From: Clostridium sp. CAG:1013
GTDB taxonomy: Bacteria; Bacillota; Clostridia; Oscillospirales; Acutalibacteraceae
Length of the DNA stretch: 34,655 nucleotides
Direction of reading: 5' to 3'
NCBI GenBank assembly: GCA_000432995.1
Contig: HF972622.1
Coordinates: forward strand, 16,928 to 51,582
The notes under the pieces were generated by a model. That model was not told the origin of the DNA, searched no databases, and saw nothing but the letters and a program-made list of their open reading frames with translations. Of the stretch, positions 24,161 to 31,619 are shown one piece after another. Both the position numbers and the translations under genes were made by a program. The first letter of the stretch is position 1; the number at the start of each line of letters is the position of its first letter.

Positions 24161-25065
24161 TGGAGCCGAAACACTTGGAAGGTCTAGTGCGAAAGGGTAT
24201 CGGCGGTTTTTACACCGTGGAAACCCCTGAAGGGTTTTACACTTGCACTGCCCGGGGCAAGTTTCGGAAGGAACGGATCTCTCCGTATGCAGGCGATCGA
24301 GTTCGAATCACGGGAGAAGAGGACGGTACAGGAGCCTTAGAGGAAATCCTTCCTCGAAGAAATTTCTTGGTACGGCCTCCCATTGCCAATATCGATCAGC
24401 TGTTCATCGTGGCGTCCCTGCGCCATCCCTTCCCAGAGCCTCTCATCATCGATAAGACCATCGCTGTGGCGGAGATGGAGGAGATCCAGCCCATTTTGGT
24501 GCTGACCAAAACAGACTTGGAGGATGGATCCCAGCTGAAAGCCATTTATGATTTGGCCGGGGTGCCCTGCTTGGTGGTGTCCTCTGTGACCGGCCAGGGA
24601 GTGGATCAAGTGCGGGAATTGCTGCGGGGGAAGATCTCCGCTTTCACTGGGAACTCCGGTGTGGGAAAATCTAGCCTGCTCAATGCTCTGTTTCCGGAAT
24701 TCCAGCTCAAGACGGGTGAGATCAGTCAAAAGCTGGGCCGGGGCCGGCATACTACCCGTGAGGTGGAGCTCTACAAGCTGGAGGATGGCGGCTATGTTGC
24801 GGATACCCCTGGTTTTTCCACCTTCGATATCGAGCGTTACCGGCTGACGGATAAAGAGAAGCTGGTGTATGGGTTCCGAGAATTCCTGCCCTACTTGGGA
24901 GAGTGTCAATTCACCTCCTGTTCTCACACCTGCGAGAAGGGCTGCGCAATTCTTCAGGCTGTGGAGGAGGGCAAGATCTCCCGGTCACGCCATGAGAGTT
25001 ATTGTTCCATGTATCAAGAGGTAAAGGATGTCAAGCAATGGCAAACAAAAAACAAGAATGTATGA
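24160..25065 (+). CDS. rsgA: Ribosome small subunit-dependent GTPase A
   Basis: The protein has about 301 residues and is a circularly permuted GTPase. An OB-fold N-terminus (GGFYTVETPEGFYTCTARGKFR) is followed by G4 TKTD at 116-119, then G1 GNSGVGKS at 164-171 and G3 DTPG at 215-218. A C-terminal zinc motif lies in the 249-262 segment (Cys249, Cys254, His256, Cys258, Cys262). It helps late maturation of the 30S subunit. The ATG shares one base with the prkC stop codon (TGATG). In B. subtilis rpe lies between rsgA and thiN; it is missing here. Confidence 0.96.
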   Translation: MEPKHLEGLVRKGIGGFYTVETPEGFYTCTARGKFRKERISPYAGDRVRITGEEDGTGALEEILPRRNFLVRPPIANIDQLFIVASLRHPFPEPLIIDKTIAVAEMEEIQPILVLTKTDLEDGSQLKAIYDLAGVPCLVVSSVTGQGVDQVRELLRGKISAFTGNSGVGKSSLLNALFPEFQLKTGEISQKLGRGRHTTREVELYKLEDGGYVADTPGFSTFDIERYRLTDKEKLVYGFREFLPYLGECQFTSCSHTCEKGCAILQAVEEGKISRSRHESYCSMYQEVKDVKQWQTKNKNV

Positions 25066-25682
25066 TCATCGGTGCCTCACCCATTGAGAGTGAAGCTATT
25101 TTTCAGGAGTTCCCTCCGGAGAACTATTACGTTATCTGCGCTGACGGCGGTTATGAAACTGCGGTGAAGCATCATATTACGCCGGACTTGATCGTGGGAG
25201 ATTTTGATTCCACCAAGGTTCCGCCGCAGAAAAACCGCAAGGTGGTCACCCTTCCTGTGCAGAAGGATGTTACTGACACCATGTACGCGGTGATGAAAGG
25301 CTTTGCCAAGGGATTCCGGCATTTTGTGCTGTTGGGTTGCCTGGGTGGGCCTCGGTTTGACCACTCTTTGGCGAATCTGGAAGTGCTCCAGTACATTCGA
25401 GAGCACAGCGGCCATGGGGTCATCGCTGACGAACACACCAAAGTGTTTCTTATTCGGGATAGTCTCCTTCGCTTGACCGAGATGAAGGACGCTACTGTTT
25501 CCGTGTTTCCCTTTGGGGAATCCAGCTGCACCGTGACTTACCGGGGACTGCTTTATCCCCTGGATCACGAGACACTGACCAGCGGCGGCGTGCTCATGGG
25601 AGTGAGCAACAGCATCGTGGGAGATACGGCGGAGATCCGTGTCCATTCCGGCACCGCGTTGATCGTGGTATACCAGGAGTAA
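25038..25682 (+). CDS. thiN: Thiamine pyrophosphokinase
   Basis: The 214-residue enzyme shows the family motifs CADGGYETAVKH near residue 34 and PDLIVGDFDS near 48. DVTDTMYAVMKG is near 80 and GCLGGPRFDHSLANLE near 98, with a C-terminal beta-sandwich. It converts thiamine to thiamine diphosphate with ATP. I chose the ATG at 25038 because AAAGGA lies about 9 bases upstream; it overlaps rsgA by 28 bases. It closes the growth-core operon before the spore-coat genes. Confidence 0.93.
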   Translation: MANKKQECMIIGASPIESEAIFQEFPPENYYVICADGGYETAVKHHITPDLIVGDFDSTKVPPQKNRKVVTLPVQKDVTDTMYAVMKGFAKGFRHFVLLGCLGGPRFDHSLANLEVLQYIREHSGHGVIADEHTKVFLIRDSLLRLTEMKDATVSVFPFGESSCTVTYRGLLYPLDHETLTSGGVLMGVSNSIVGDTAEIRVHSGTALIVVYQE

Positions 25683-25712
25683 CACTTTTTTCCCCTTTGG
25701 ATATACTGGTTA

Positions 25713-25940
25713 ATGAACGAGAAAACCGGCAAAGGGAAAGGTCGATGTTACGTGATGCGCTGTGATTGCTCTTGTTTTAAAAACCGTCAGAACAGATGCA
25801 TGTACGCAATCTGTTTTGGCTTGGGGATGTCCCTTTCCTGTTTTTGCCCCGTGGGGCTCACCCTGTTTCTTTCCGCGGTGATCTTGGTAGCCCTGGGGTT
25901 TTCGTTACTACGCTGTGGAAACGGGAGGCAAGGGCGATGA
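25713..25940 (+). CDS. Small Cys-rich single-TM protein coupled to spoVM
   Basis: There are 75 codons from the ATG at 25713. A GTG at 25752 or ATG at 25755 (about 10-13 bases after GGAAAGG) may be the true start, giving about 61 residues. The short form begins with a Cys-rich stretch (CDCSCF, then NRCMYAIC), followed by a hydrophobic segment of about 35 residues long enough for one or two membrane passes (with SCFCPVG inside it), and a short basic end. Its stop overlaps the spoVM start by 4 bases (ATGA), the best evidence that it is translated. I do not recognise the family. In B. subtilis nothing lies between thiN and spoVM. A role with SpoVM at the forespore membrane is only an inference from the coupling. 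Confidence 0.6.
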   Translation: MNEKTGKGKGRCYVMRCDCSCFKNRQNRCMYAICFGLGMSLSCFCPVGLTLFLSAVILVALGFSLLRCGNGRQGR

Positions 25941-26026
25941 AGGTAGTTGTGATCGAGAAGCGAAAAGGCTTTTTGGGCATGTTTCTGCGGAAGCTCTATG
26001 GCATCCGAAAGATCGAGGAGCCGTAA
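25937..26026 (+). CDS. spoVM: Stage V sporulation protein M (spore coat anchor peptide)
   Basis: This 29-residue peptide (MKVVVIEKRKGFLGMFLRKL, then YGIRKIEEP) matches the layout of B. subtilis SpoVM: short beta start, basic residue, then an amphipathic helix with a glycine before it. SpoVM sits on the convex outer forespore membrane, recognises its curvature and recruits SpoIVA. Position adds strong support: B. subtilis has spoVM directly after thiN in the same prpC-prkC-rsgA-thiN cluster. GGGAGG lies about 9 bases before the ATG. The gene is easily missed because of its size. The usual proline near residue 9 is replaced by Arg-Lys. Confidence 0.85.
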   Translation: MKVVVIEKRKGFLGMFLRKLYGIRKIEEP

Positions 26027-26040
26027 AACAAACATAAGAG

Positions 26041-26083
26041 AAAGGCGTCTGCCGGGGAATGTCCCCCAGCGGGCGCCTTTTTC
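26041..26083 (+). terminator. Terminator after spoVM
   Basis: A long hairpin (AAAGGCGTCTGCCGGGG pairing with CCCCAGCGGGCGCCTTT, with wobbles and one mismatch) is followed by TTTTTC. It separates the thiN-spoVM transcript from the sipL-spoIVA genes. Confidence 0.8.
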
Positions 26084-26112
26084 GCATATTCTCCTGTCCC
26101 GCGCATAGATAT
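26084..26112 (+). promoter_or_regulatory. Sigma-E-like promoter of the sipL-spoIVA operon
   Basis: GCATATT (26084-26090) and CATAGATAT (26104-26112) are 13 bases apart. They resemble the B. subtilis sigma-E elements (KMATATT and CATACANT) and lie 33 bases before the sipL ATG, directly after the spoVM terminator. Mother-cell sigma-E control is what one expects for spoIVA and coat assembly genes. Confidence 0.6.
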
Positions 26113-26144
26113 GGGGTAAGAACAGCAAAGGAGAGGATCACAGT

Positions 26145-27677
26145 ATGCAGGCAAAGCGAAAGACTCAGCCATACGATTATTTCGACCCCGTATTCGACGG
26201 CTCTTACGAGGTGCCCATAGATACCGAGTACAACCTTCCTGATTACTGCGCAGATATTCAGAAGGTGCTCAAATGCAGGGTGGTACCGGAGATCATTTCC
26301 TATGGCATCAGCGAGGACACCCTGCGGTGTGAGGGTGTATGCGATATCCGGGTGTTGTACCTGGATCCCAAAGGAGACACCTTGAAATGCTGCGACTTTA
26401 CCAAGGAGTTTTCTGCGTCAATCAAGCTGAAAAGCACGGAGGGTTCAGCCGTGGCCTGGGTCCGGGCAGCAGTGGAGCACATGACCTGTCGGGCGGTCAA
26501 TGCCAGACGGCTGGACCTGCACATGGCGGTCAATCTGAAAGTGCTGGCGGTGACTCAGCGTCAGGAAAAGATCACCTGTGGCCTGGAGGGCGAAGGAATC
26601 GAAAAACGAGGAAGGCACTGTCGAGCATCTCAAGCGGTGAACGCCGTCAGTCATTCCTTTACCATAGAGGACCGGCTTCCCTTAAAAAATGGCAAGCCCC
26701 CTATGGAAAGCATCATCCGTAAAGAAGTGAACTGCCGGGCCACAGACTGCAAGCTGGCTCAGGGACAGCTTTCGGTGAGCGGACGGGCGGATATCTCATT
26801 CCTGTATCTGTCATCGGTGGACGGGGCGTTGGAAAAAATGTCCGCGTCGCTGGACTTTAACCAAGTCATCGAATGCGGAGGAGCGGGGGAGGATTGCCTC
26901 TGCGATCTGCGGGTTACTGCCGGGGAAAGCCGCATCCAGCCACGGGAGGACGATGTGGGTGAATACACCAGCACGGATGTATCTGTGAAAGTCTTCCTCA
27001 CCGCTTTCCTGTATCAGCCCTGCGAGGTGGAGATGATCGATGATGCCTACTCCGTCCAAGGCCCCTTGGAGCTGAAATACGCTCAAAGCTCTCTGCTGGA
27101 AGCCCAGGAGATCTACACCGAGGTTTTGAAAAAGAAGTGCTCCCTTACCATTACCGAAGAGGAGATCCAAAAGGTGGTGGATCTGTGGTGTGAGCAGGAA
27201 AATGTTCAGTCCTCCTGTGAGGATGGGAAACTCACCTATCGTGTGCGATACACCATCTGTATGTTGTATCGAGGAGCCTCCGGAAGGATCCTGTATCTGG
27301 AAAAGACTTTCGACAATGCCTTTACCACGGAGCTGGAAGGCTCTCACGGAAAGCGCAGCGACACCATATCTCTGACGGATCTGTGGGAATACCGTATCGC
27401 TGACAAGAATACGGTGGAGGCTTCCGTGGAGACCTGGGTCTCCAGCCTGATTTACAGCCGAGAGACGGTGAAGTACTTGGCTTCCGCGGGAATGGACGAG
27501 GAGGCCAAAGCCTATCCTCACCAGCCCCAGCTGCTGGTCTATTACGCTTCTGCGGGAGAACGGCTTTGGGATATCGCGAAAAACCATCGGGCTTTGCTTT
27601 CGGACTTGCGGGAACAAAACGACCTGTACGACGATGTGCTGCCTGAGACCCGGCCTTTGATCATCTGCAACCGATGA
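26145..27677 (+). CDS. sipL: SipL-like coat morphogenesis protein (DUF3794/SPOCS plus C-terminal LysM)
   Basis: The 510-residue protein has an N-terminal segment with the SPOCS-type pattern (VPIDTEYNLPDYCADIQKVL near residue 23). Two or three DUF3794 beta domains follow (about 30-430). The C-terminal LysM domain (about 463-510) contains YYASAGERLWDIAKNHRALLSDLREQN-type sequence. In Clostridioides difficile SipL is a LysM-ended DUF3794 protein that binds SpoIVA and is essential for coat localisation, the counterpart of SpoVID. Finding spoIVA 29 bases downstream strongly supports this role. The ATG follows AAAGGAGAGG. Other DUF3794/LysM proteins exist, so the name rests on context. Confidence 0.85.
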   Translation: MQAKRKTQPYDYFDPVFDGSYEVPIDTEYNLPDYCADIQKVLKCRVVPEIISYGISEDTLRCEGVCDIRVLYLDPKGDTLKCCDFTKEFSASIKLKSTEGSAVAWVRAAVEHMTCRAVNARRLDLHMAVNLKVLAVTQRQEKITCGLEGEGIEKRGRHCRASQAVNAVSHSFTIEDRLPLKNGKPPMESIIRKEVNCRATDCKLAQGQLSVSGRADISFLYLSSVDGALEKMSASLDFNQVIECGGAGEDCLCDLRVTAGESRIQPREDDVGEYTSTDVSVKVFLTAFLYQPCEVEMIDDAYSVQGPLELKYAQSSLLEAQEIYTEVLKKKCSLTITEEEIQKVVDLWCEQENVQSSCEDGKLTYRVRYTICMLYRGASGRILYLEKTFDNAFTTELEGSHGKRSDTISLTDLWEYRIADKNTVEASVETWVSSLIYSRETVKYLASAGMDEEAKAYPHQPQLLVYYASAGERLWDIAKNHRALLSDLREQNDLYDDVLPETRPLIICNR

Positions 27678-27706
27678 AGACAACATTTGCGGTAGAGAGG
27701 TAGAAT

Positions 27707-29182
27707 ATGGAAGGATTCAACGTTTACAAGGACATACAGGACCGCACAGGCGGAGAGATCTACATCGGGGTGGTAGGACCGGTACGTACGGGAAAATCCA
27801 CCTTTATCAAGAAATTCATGGATACGGTGGTGATTCCCCATATCCCTGACGGGTTGCAGAGGGAGCGGGCCGTCGACGAGCTGCCTCAGTCTTCCGCTGG
27901 CCGCACCATCATGACCACGGAGCCCAAGTTTATCCCGGAGCAGGCGGTAGACGTTCAGATCGACGAAGACGCTTCTTTCCGAGTGCGGATGATCGACTGT
28001 GTGGGCTACATCGTTCCCAGCGCTATCGGTTACATTGAGGAGGACCAGCCCCGGATGGTGCGCACCCCCTGGTATGAGGAGCCCATCCCCTTCAACATGG
28101 CGGCGGAGATCGGCACCAAGAAGGTGATCACGGAACACTCCACCATCGGGCTGGTGATTACCACCGATGGGAGCATCAGCGACATTCCCCGGGAAGAGTA
28201 CGAGGAAGCGGAAGAACGGGTCATCGAGGAACTGAATCAGACCGGCCGTCCCTTTGTAATGCTGCTCAACTGCGTCTATCCTGAGAGCTCGGAATCTCGG
28301 GAGCTGGCTTCCCGTTTGGGGGAAAAGTACGGCATCCCTGTGCTGCCGGTGAACTGTATCGACATCACTGAGCAGGATATCCGAGATATCATCGCCAGCC
28401 TGCTGTATCAGTTCCCTGTCCGTGAGGTGGCACTGGATCTTCCTGGATGGGTCACGTCCTTGGAGTCGGACCATTGGCTCCTTTCTGGGGTGCTTTCCGC
28501 TCTGCGGGATTCCTGCGGCATCCAGAAAATGTGCCAGGTCAAGGGCATGCTGGAGAGCTTGAAGGTCTGCGAGTCGGTAAAGGCGGTCAATATCCGACGC
28601 ATCGATCTGGGCAGTGGCCAAGGGAGAGCGGAATTGGTGTTCGATCAATCGCTGTTCTATAAGATCCTCAGCGAGAAAACAGGGATCGAGATCCAGGATG
28701 ACTCGGAGCTGATGGCCCAGCTGGTGGAGATGACGGCCATCAAACAGCAGTTCCAAAAGCTCAGGCAGGCCTATGAAGACGTGCAGCAGACAGGGTATGG
28801 TATCGTCATGCCTGACGTGGAGGAGCTGACGCTGGAGGAGCCTCAGATCCTGAAACAGAACGGCAAGTACGGTATTCGCCTGAAAGCCACGGCGCCTTCC
28901 ATCCACATGATGAAGACTCAGATCCATACAGAGATCACTCCCATTGTGGGTTCCGAGCAGCAGTCGGAGGAGCTGGTGATGTACCTGCTCAAGGAATTCG
29001 AGGAAAACCCGGTGGCTATCTGGGAGTCTAACATCTTCGGAAAATCCCTTCATTCTCTAGTGAACGAAGGGCTTCACAACAAGCTGTACCGTATGCCGGT
29101 AGACGCTCGGGAAAAGGTGCGGGAGACCATCGAGCGGGTCATCAACGACGGGTGCAGCGGCCTGTTGTGCATCATTCTGTAA
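27707..29182 (+). CDS. spoIVA: Stage IV sporulation protein A (coat basement ATPase)
   Basis: The 491-residue protein is a clear SpoIVA. MEGFNVYKDIQDRTGGEIYI leads to the Walker A GPVRTGKST (24-32), followed by the TTEPKFIP region, MIDCVGYIVPSAIGY near residue 95 and the invariant C-terminal tail GLLCIIL that contacts SpoVM. SpoIVA polymerises with ATP hydrolysis on the forespore surface to form the basement layer for the coat. It sits between sipL (29-base gap) and a short membrane protein (3-base gap), and has no promoter or terminator of its own that I can see. Confidence 0.98.
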   Translation: MEGFNVYKDIQDRTGGEIYIGVVGPVRTGKSTFIKKFMDTVVIPHIPDGLQRERAVDELPQSSAGRTIMTTEPKFIPEQAVDVQIDEDASFRVRMIDCVGYIVPSAIGYIEEDQPRMVRTPWYEEPIPFNMAAEIGTKKVITEHSTIGLVITTDGSISDIPREEYEEAEERVIEELNQTGRPFVMLLNCVYPESSESRELASRLGEKYGIPVLPVNCIDITEQDIRDIIASLLYQFPVREVALDLPGWVTSLESDHWLLSGVLSALRDSCGIQKMCQVKGMLESLKVCESVKAVNIRRIDLGSGQGRAELVFDQSLFYKILSEKTGIEIQDDSELMAQLVEMTAIKQQFQKLRQAYEDVQQTGYGIVMPDVEELTLEEPQILKQNGKYGIRLKATAPSIHMMKTQIHTEITPIVGSEQQSEELVMYLLKEFEENPVAIWESNIFGKSLHSLVNEGLHNKLYRMPVDAREKVRETIERVINDGCSGLLCIIL

Positions 29183-29185
29183 GTT

Positions 29186-29533
29186 ATGCAGGATCTGGAA
29201 AAACTGCAAGAGATCGAGGAGCTGGGCCTGGAAGAAGAGGAGGATACTCTCTTTCAGGAACCGGAAGGGGGGAATTCCAGCGGGGTTCCTTTGGTGCAGG
29301 CCGCCTTATGCCTGGTGGCGTTGGTAGCGCTGCTTGTCCTCCGCTATTCCGATTCCCCCATTTACAGTACGTTTGAGGAGTGGTATCACAAGGAAGCGTC
29401 CCAGGAGATCCAGCTGCCGGAATGGGAGGGAGCAGCCCCATCGCCGTCTCCTGCCCCTTCGCCCTCTGTTTCTCCTGAGCCCTCTCCCAGTCCTGCCGCT
29501 TGGGAGACGGACGCTTCTCTCCAGCGTGTATGA
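29186..29533 (+). CDS. Short single-TM protein before an M50 protease (SpoIVFA-like position)
   Basis: The protein has 115 residues: an acidic cytoplasmic N-terminus (about 1-30, mostly Glu/Leu), one membrane helix (about 34-54), a short segment YSTFEEWYHKEAS, then a Pro-Ser repeat stretch near residues 85-104. No known domain is visible. B. subtilis SpoIVFA has the same order (soluble N-terminus, one TM, extracytoplasmic part) and sits directly before spoIVFB. Here the LytM-like domain of SpoIVFA is absent. The gene starts 3 bases after spoIVA and overlaps the protease by 4 (ATGA), so the partner relation is plausible but unproven. Confidence 0.7.
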   Translation: MQDLEKLQEIEELGLEEEEDTLFQEPEGGNSSGVPLVQAALCLVALVALLVLRYSDSPIYSTFEEWYHKEASQEIQLPEWEGAAPSPSPAPSPSVSPEPSPSPAAWETDASLQRV

Positions 29534-30135
29534 CGCTTTCCTTTTCTGTAAGAGGCTGCCGTGTCTATGTGGGATTTTCCTGTTTCGCATTGGTGGCCTT
29601 TTGCTGTCTCTTTCTTGGAACTGGAAGCAGCGCCTATTTTCTGGCAGCAGCGGCCTGTCATGAAGGGGCTCATATCCTTTTAATGTTTCTGTTGGGCGCT
29701 CCTCCCGCTCTCGTAAAACTTACCGCTTTAGGATGCCGTATGGTGCCGAATAGGGAGAAAATTCTTTCCTATGGGCAGATGGCCTTAGTATCTTTCGCGG
29801 GACCGGGGATCAACCTTCTTTGTGCCGGGGGTATGTTCTTTCTAGGGCTGGAGACTCATCCGTTCTTTGGGGCGAATTTGGTGCTTGGGATGCTCCACAG
29901 TCTGCCCATTGAACCTATGGATGGAGGCATGGCGTTCCATGCCCTGCTTCGTGCTCGCATGAAAGGAGAGCGGGCCGATAAGCTGTGTTCCGCCGTTTCA
30001 TTAGGGCTGATCTTGCCAATGGCGGTGCTGGGGTTTGTGATTCTGCTCCGCACCCGGTACAATTTTACTTTGCTAGCCATGAGTTTGTATCTCATGCTTT
30101 ACCTGGTACTAAAACGTGATCTCTTCTCCGGATAA
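29530..30135 (+). CDS. spoIVFB: M50 intramembrane metalloprotease, SpoIVFB-like
   Basis: The 201-residue polytopic protein has HEGAH at residues 44-48 and PIEPMDGG with Asp131. In B. subtilis SpoIVFB, which cleaves pro-sigma-K, as I recall the HELGH motif is at 43-47 and the aspartate at 137, so size and spacing agree. The usual Asn before the second motif (NxxPxxPxDGG) appears as His here. I count five or six membrane segments. The start at 29530 overlaps the upstream stop (ATGA); a start at 29500 would add ten residues. Location behind spoIVA in a sigma-E-like unit supports a sporulation role. It could be another M50 subgroup. Confidence 0.75.
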   Translation: MTLSFSVRGCRVYVGFSCFALVAFCCLFLGTGSSAYFLAAAACHEGAHILLMFLLGAPPALVKLTALGCRMVPNREKILSYGQMALVSFAGPGINLLCAGGMFFLGLETHPFFGANLVLGMLHSLPIEPMDGGMAFHALLRARMKGERADKLCSAVSLGLILPMAVLGFVILLRTRYNFTLLAMSLYLMLYLVLKRDLFSG

Positions 30136-30137
30136 AA

Positions 30138-30168
30138 GGGGGCTTGCCGTGGGCAGGCTCCCTTTTTT
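30138..30168 (+). terminator. Terminator of the sipL-spoIVA-spoIVFB unit
   Basis: An 11-pair hairpin (GGGGGCTTGCC, loop GTG, GGCAGGCTCCC) followed by six T residues begins 2 bases after the protease stop codon. Confidence 0.9.
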
Positions 30169-30191
30169 CGCTGGCGAAGGAACAGCCACTG

Positions 30192-30200
30192 TGATATAAT
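30192..30200 (+). promoter_or_regulatory. Extended -10 promoter for the nuclease operon
   Basis: TGATATAAT contains a perfect TATAAT (30195-30200) with an upstream TG, which can compensate for the poor -35 (TGGCGA region). The gene at 30267 follows, with AAAGGAGG before its GTG. Confidence 0.55.
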
Positions 30201-30266
30201 ACGGAAGTGTCAACTTGTTTTGGTGCAGCGAAATAAGTTCCTAACGATGAAAGGAGGAAGGCTGCT

Positions 30267-30674
30267 GTGAATGTGATTCTTTGCCTGGATGACCGGGATG
30301 GGATGTTGTTCAATCATCGTCGGCAGAGTCGGGATCGGACAGTTTTGGAGGATATATTCCAGAACTTGGGGGAGCGGCAGCTGCTTATCCGCCCTTTTTC
30401 TTTGAGTTTATTTCGGGAGCATGGGAATCGAGTCAGAGTGGAGGAAACGCTTTTGGAAAACGCAGAGCCGGAGGATTACTGCTTTGTGGAAGATCTTCCG
30501 CTGGCGCCCTGGAAGGACAAGATCCGGTCCATAACCGTATACCGGTGGAACCGCCACTATCCAGCGGATGTTTCCTTGGATCTTGACCTGAAAACGGGAT
30601 GGCGTCTTGTATCCCAGCAGGACTTTCCTGGCTATTCCCATGATACGATCACAAAGGAGGTCTACGAGCCTTGA
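30267..30674 (+). CDS. Conserved-looking hypothetical protein coupled to a lipoprotein nuclease
   Basis: The 135-residue soluble protein has no signal peptide. It begins MNVILCLDDRDGMLFNHRRQ, then SRDRTVLEDI, with acidic and basic clusters and a middle EDYCFVEDLPLAPWKD. A GTG start follows AAAGGAGGAAGG. I do not recognise the fold, and no catalytic motif is evident. Its last four bases (TTGA) contain the TTG start of the nuclease gene. This coupling suggests a shared function, but the cytoplasmic prediction sits oddly with an exported partner. It has its own promoter, separate from the spore genes. Confidence 0.75.
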   Translation: MNVILCLDDRDGMLFNHRRQSRDRTVLEDIFQNLGERQLLIRPFSLSLFREHGNRVRVEETLLENAEPEDYCFVEDLPLAPWKDKIRSITVYRWNRHYPADVSLDLDLKTGWRLVSQQDFPGYSHDTITKEVYEP

Positions 30675-31579
30675 AAAAACGTCTATTAGCCCTTTTTCCT
30701 TTGTTGTTAGCCCTTGTTGTGCTGGCGGCAGGATGTCAGTTGGAGATTTCTCCCTCTGAAACTTCCTCACAGCCGGCGGTCGTTTCCTTGGAGGACATCC
30801 CCGCTTATGATGGGTTCCCCTATGTGGAGCTCAACGGAAATCAACCGGAGTTTACGGAAGAGGATCTGTCCGCGGATTCTTTTGAGCAGTACAGTACCTT
30901 GGATTCCTTGGGCAGGTGCGGGACTGCATATGCCTGTATCGGGGAGGATTTGATGCCAACCCAGGATCGGGAAAGTATCAGTGAAGTGCGGCCCACCGGA
31001 TGGCAGACCGCCGAATACGATTTTGTGGATGGCGGTTATCTGTACAACCGTTGCCATTTGATCGGCTTTCAGTTGACGGGCGAGAATGCAAACGAGGAAA
31101 ACCTGATTACCGGTACCCGATATTTGAATGTGGAGGGAATGCTTCCCTTTGAAAACATGACGGCGGACTATATCAAGGAGACAGGAAACCACGTGCTCTA
31201 TCGGGTAACGCCAGTGTTCCAGGGGGACGAGCTGGTAGCCCGTGGCGTGGAGATGGAGGCCTTGTCCGTGGAGGATGATGGGGAAGGGATTTGCTTCCAT
31301 GTTTACGTGTACAACGTCCAGCCGGGAGTGGAGATCGATTACGCCACGGGCGACAACTGGGAAAGCGGAGAAAACCTCAGTTCTGCTTCTCAAGAAAGTC
31401 AGGAAAGCCAGGTGGAGGAAGAGGAACACTATATCCTCAATACTAATTCCCATAAGTTCCATTTGCCAAGCTGCTCTTCCGTGGATTCCATGAGCGAGAA
31501 AAACAAAGAGGACTATTACGGGACACGAGAGGAATTGATTGACCAAGGGTATGAACCTTGCGGCAGTTGCCAGCCGTAG
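30671..31579 (+). CDS. Lipoprotein DNA/RNA non-specific endonuclease with C-terminal Cys-rich domain
   Basis: The 302-residue protein has a lipoprotein signal peptide with lipobox LAAGC (Cys22). The endonuclease domain (about 45-235) carries YNRCHLIGFQL near residue 124 and NLITGTRYLNVEGM near 144; NRCH replaces the DRGH of classical EndA/NucA enzymes, as I recall for the Gram-positive subgroup. After a Ser/Glu linker, a C-terminal domain (about 255-302) has FHLPSCSS and CGSCQP, which resemble the small metal-binding domain found at the end of such nucleases. It is likely anchored on the outer membrane face and degrades external DNA. The TTG start overlaps the upstream gene. Confidence 0.85.
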   Translation: MKKRLLALFPLLLALVVLAAGCQLEISPSETSSQPAVVSLEDIPAYDGFPYVELNGNQPEFTEEDLSADSFEQYSTLDSLGRCGTAYACIGEDLMPTQDRESISEVRPTGWQTAEYDFVDGGYLYNRCHLIGFQLTGENANEENLITGTRYLNVEGMLPFENMTADYIKETGNHVLYRVTPVFQGDELVARGVEMEALSVEDDGEGICFHVYVYNVQPGVEIDYATGDNWESGENLSSASQESQESQVEEEEHYILNTNSHKFHLPSCSSVDSMSEKNKEDYYGTREELIDQGYEPCGSCQP

Positions 31580-31619
31580 CTTGTATAAATAATTGTATGA
31601 AGATAGGGGGACGTGACTA

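Noticed and set aside
25796..25936. Longer N-terminus for spoVM in the same frame
   Set aside because: The added residues overlap the Cys-rich gene in another frame, and the SpoVM start with its ribosome-binding site is at 25937.
27542..29053. 503-codon open frame on the minus strand opposite spoIVA
   Set aside because: It is antisense to an unmistakable SpoIVA, has a Leu/His/Arg-rich composition and no domain pattern; it arises from the codon bias of the + strand gene.
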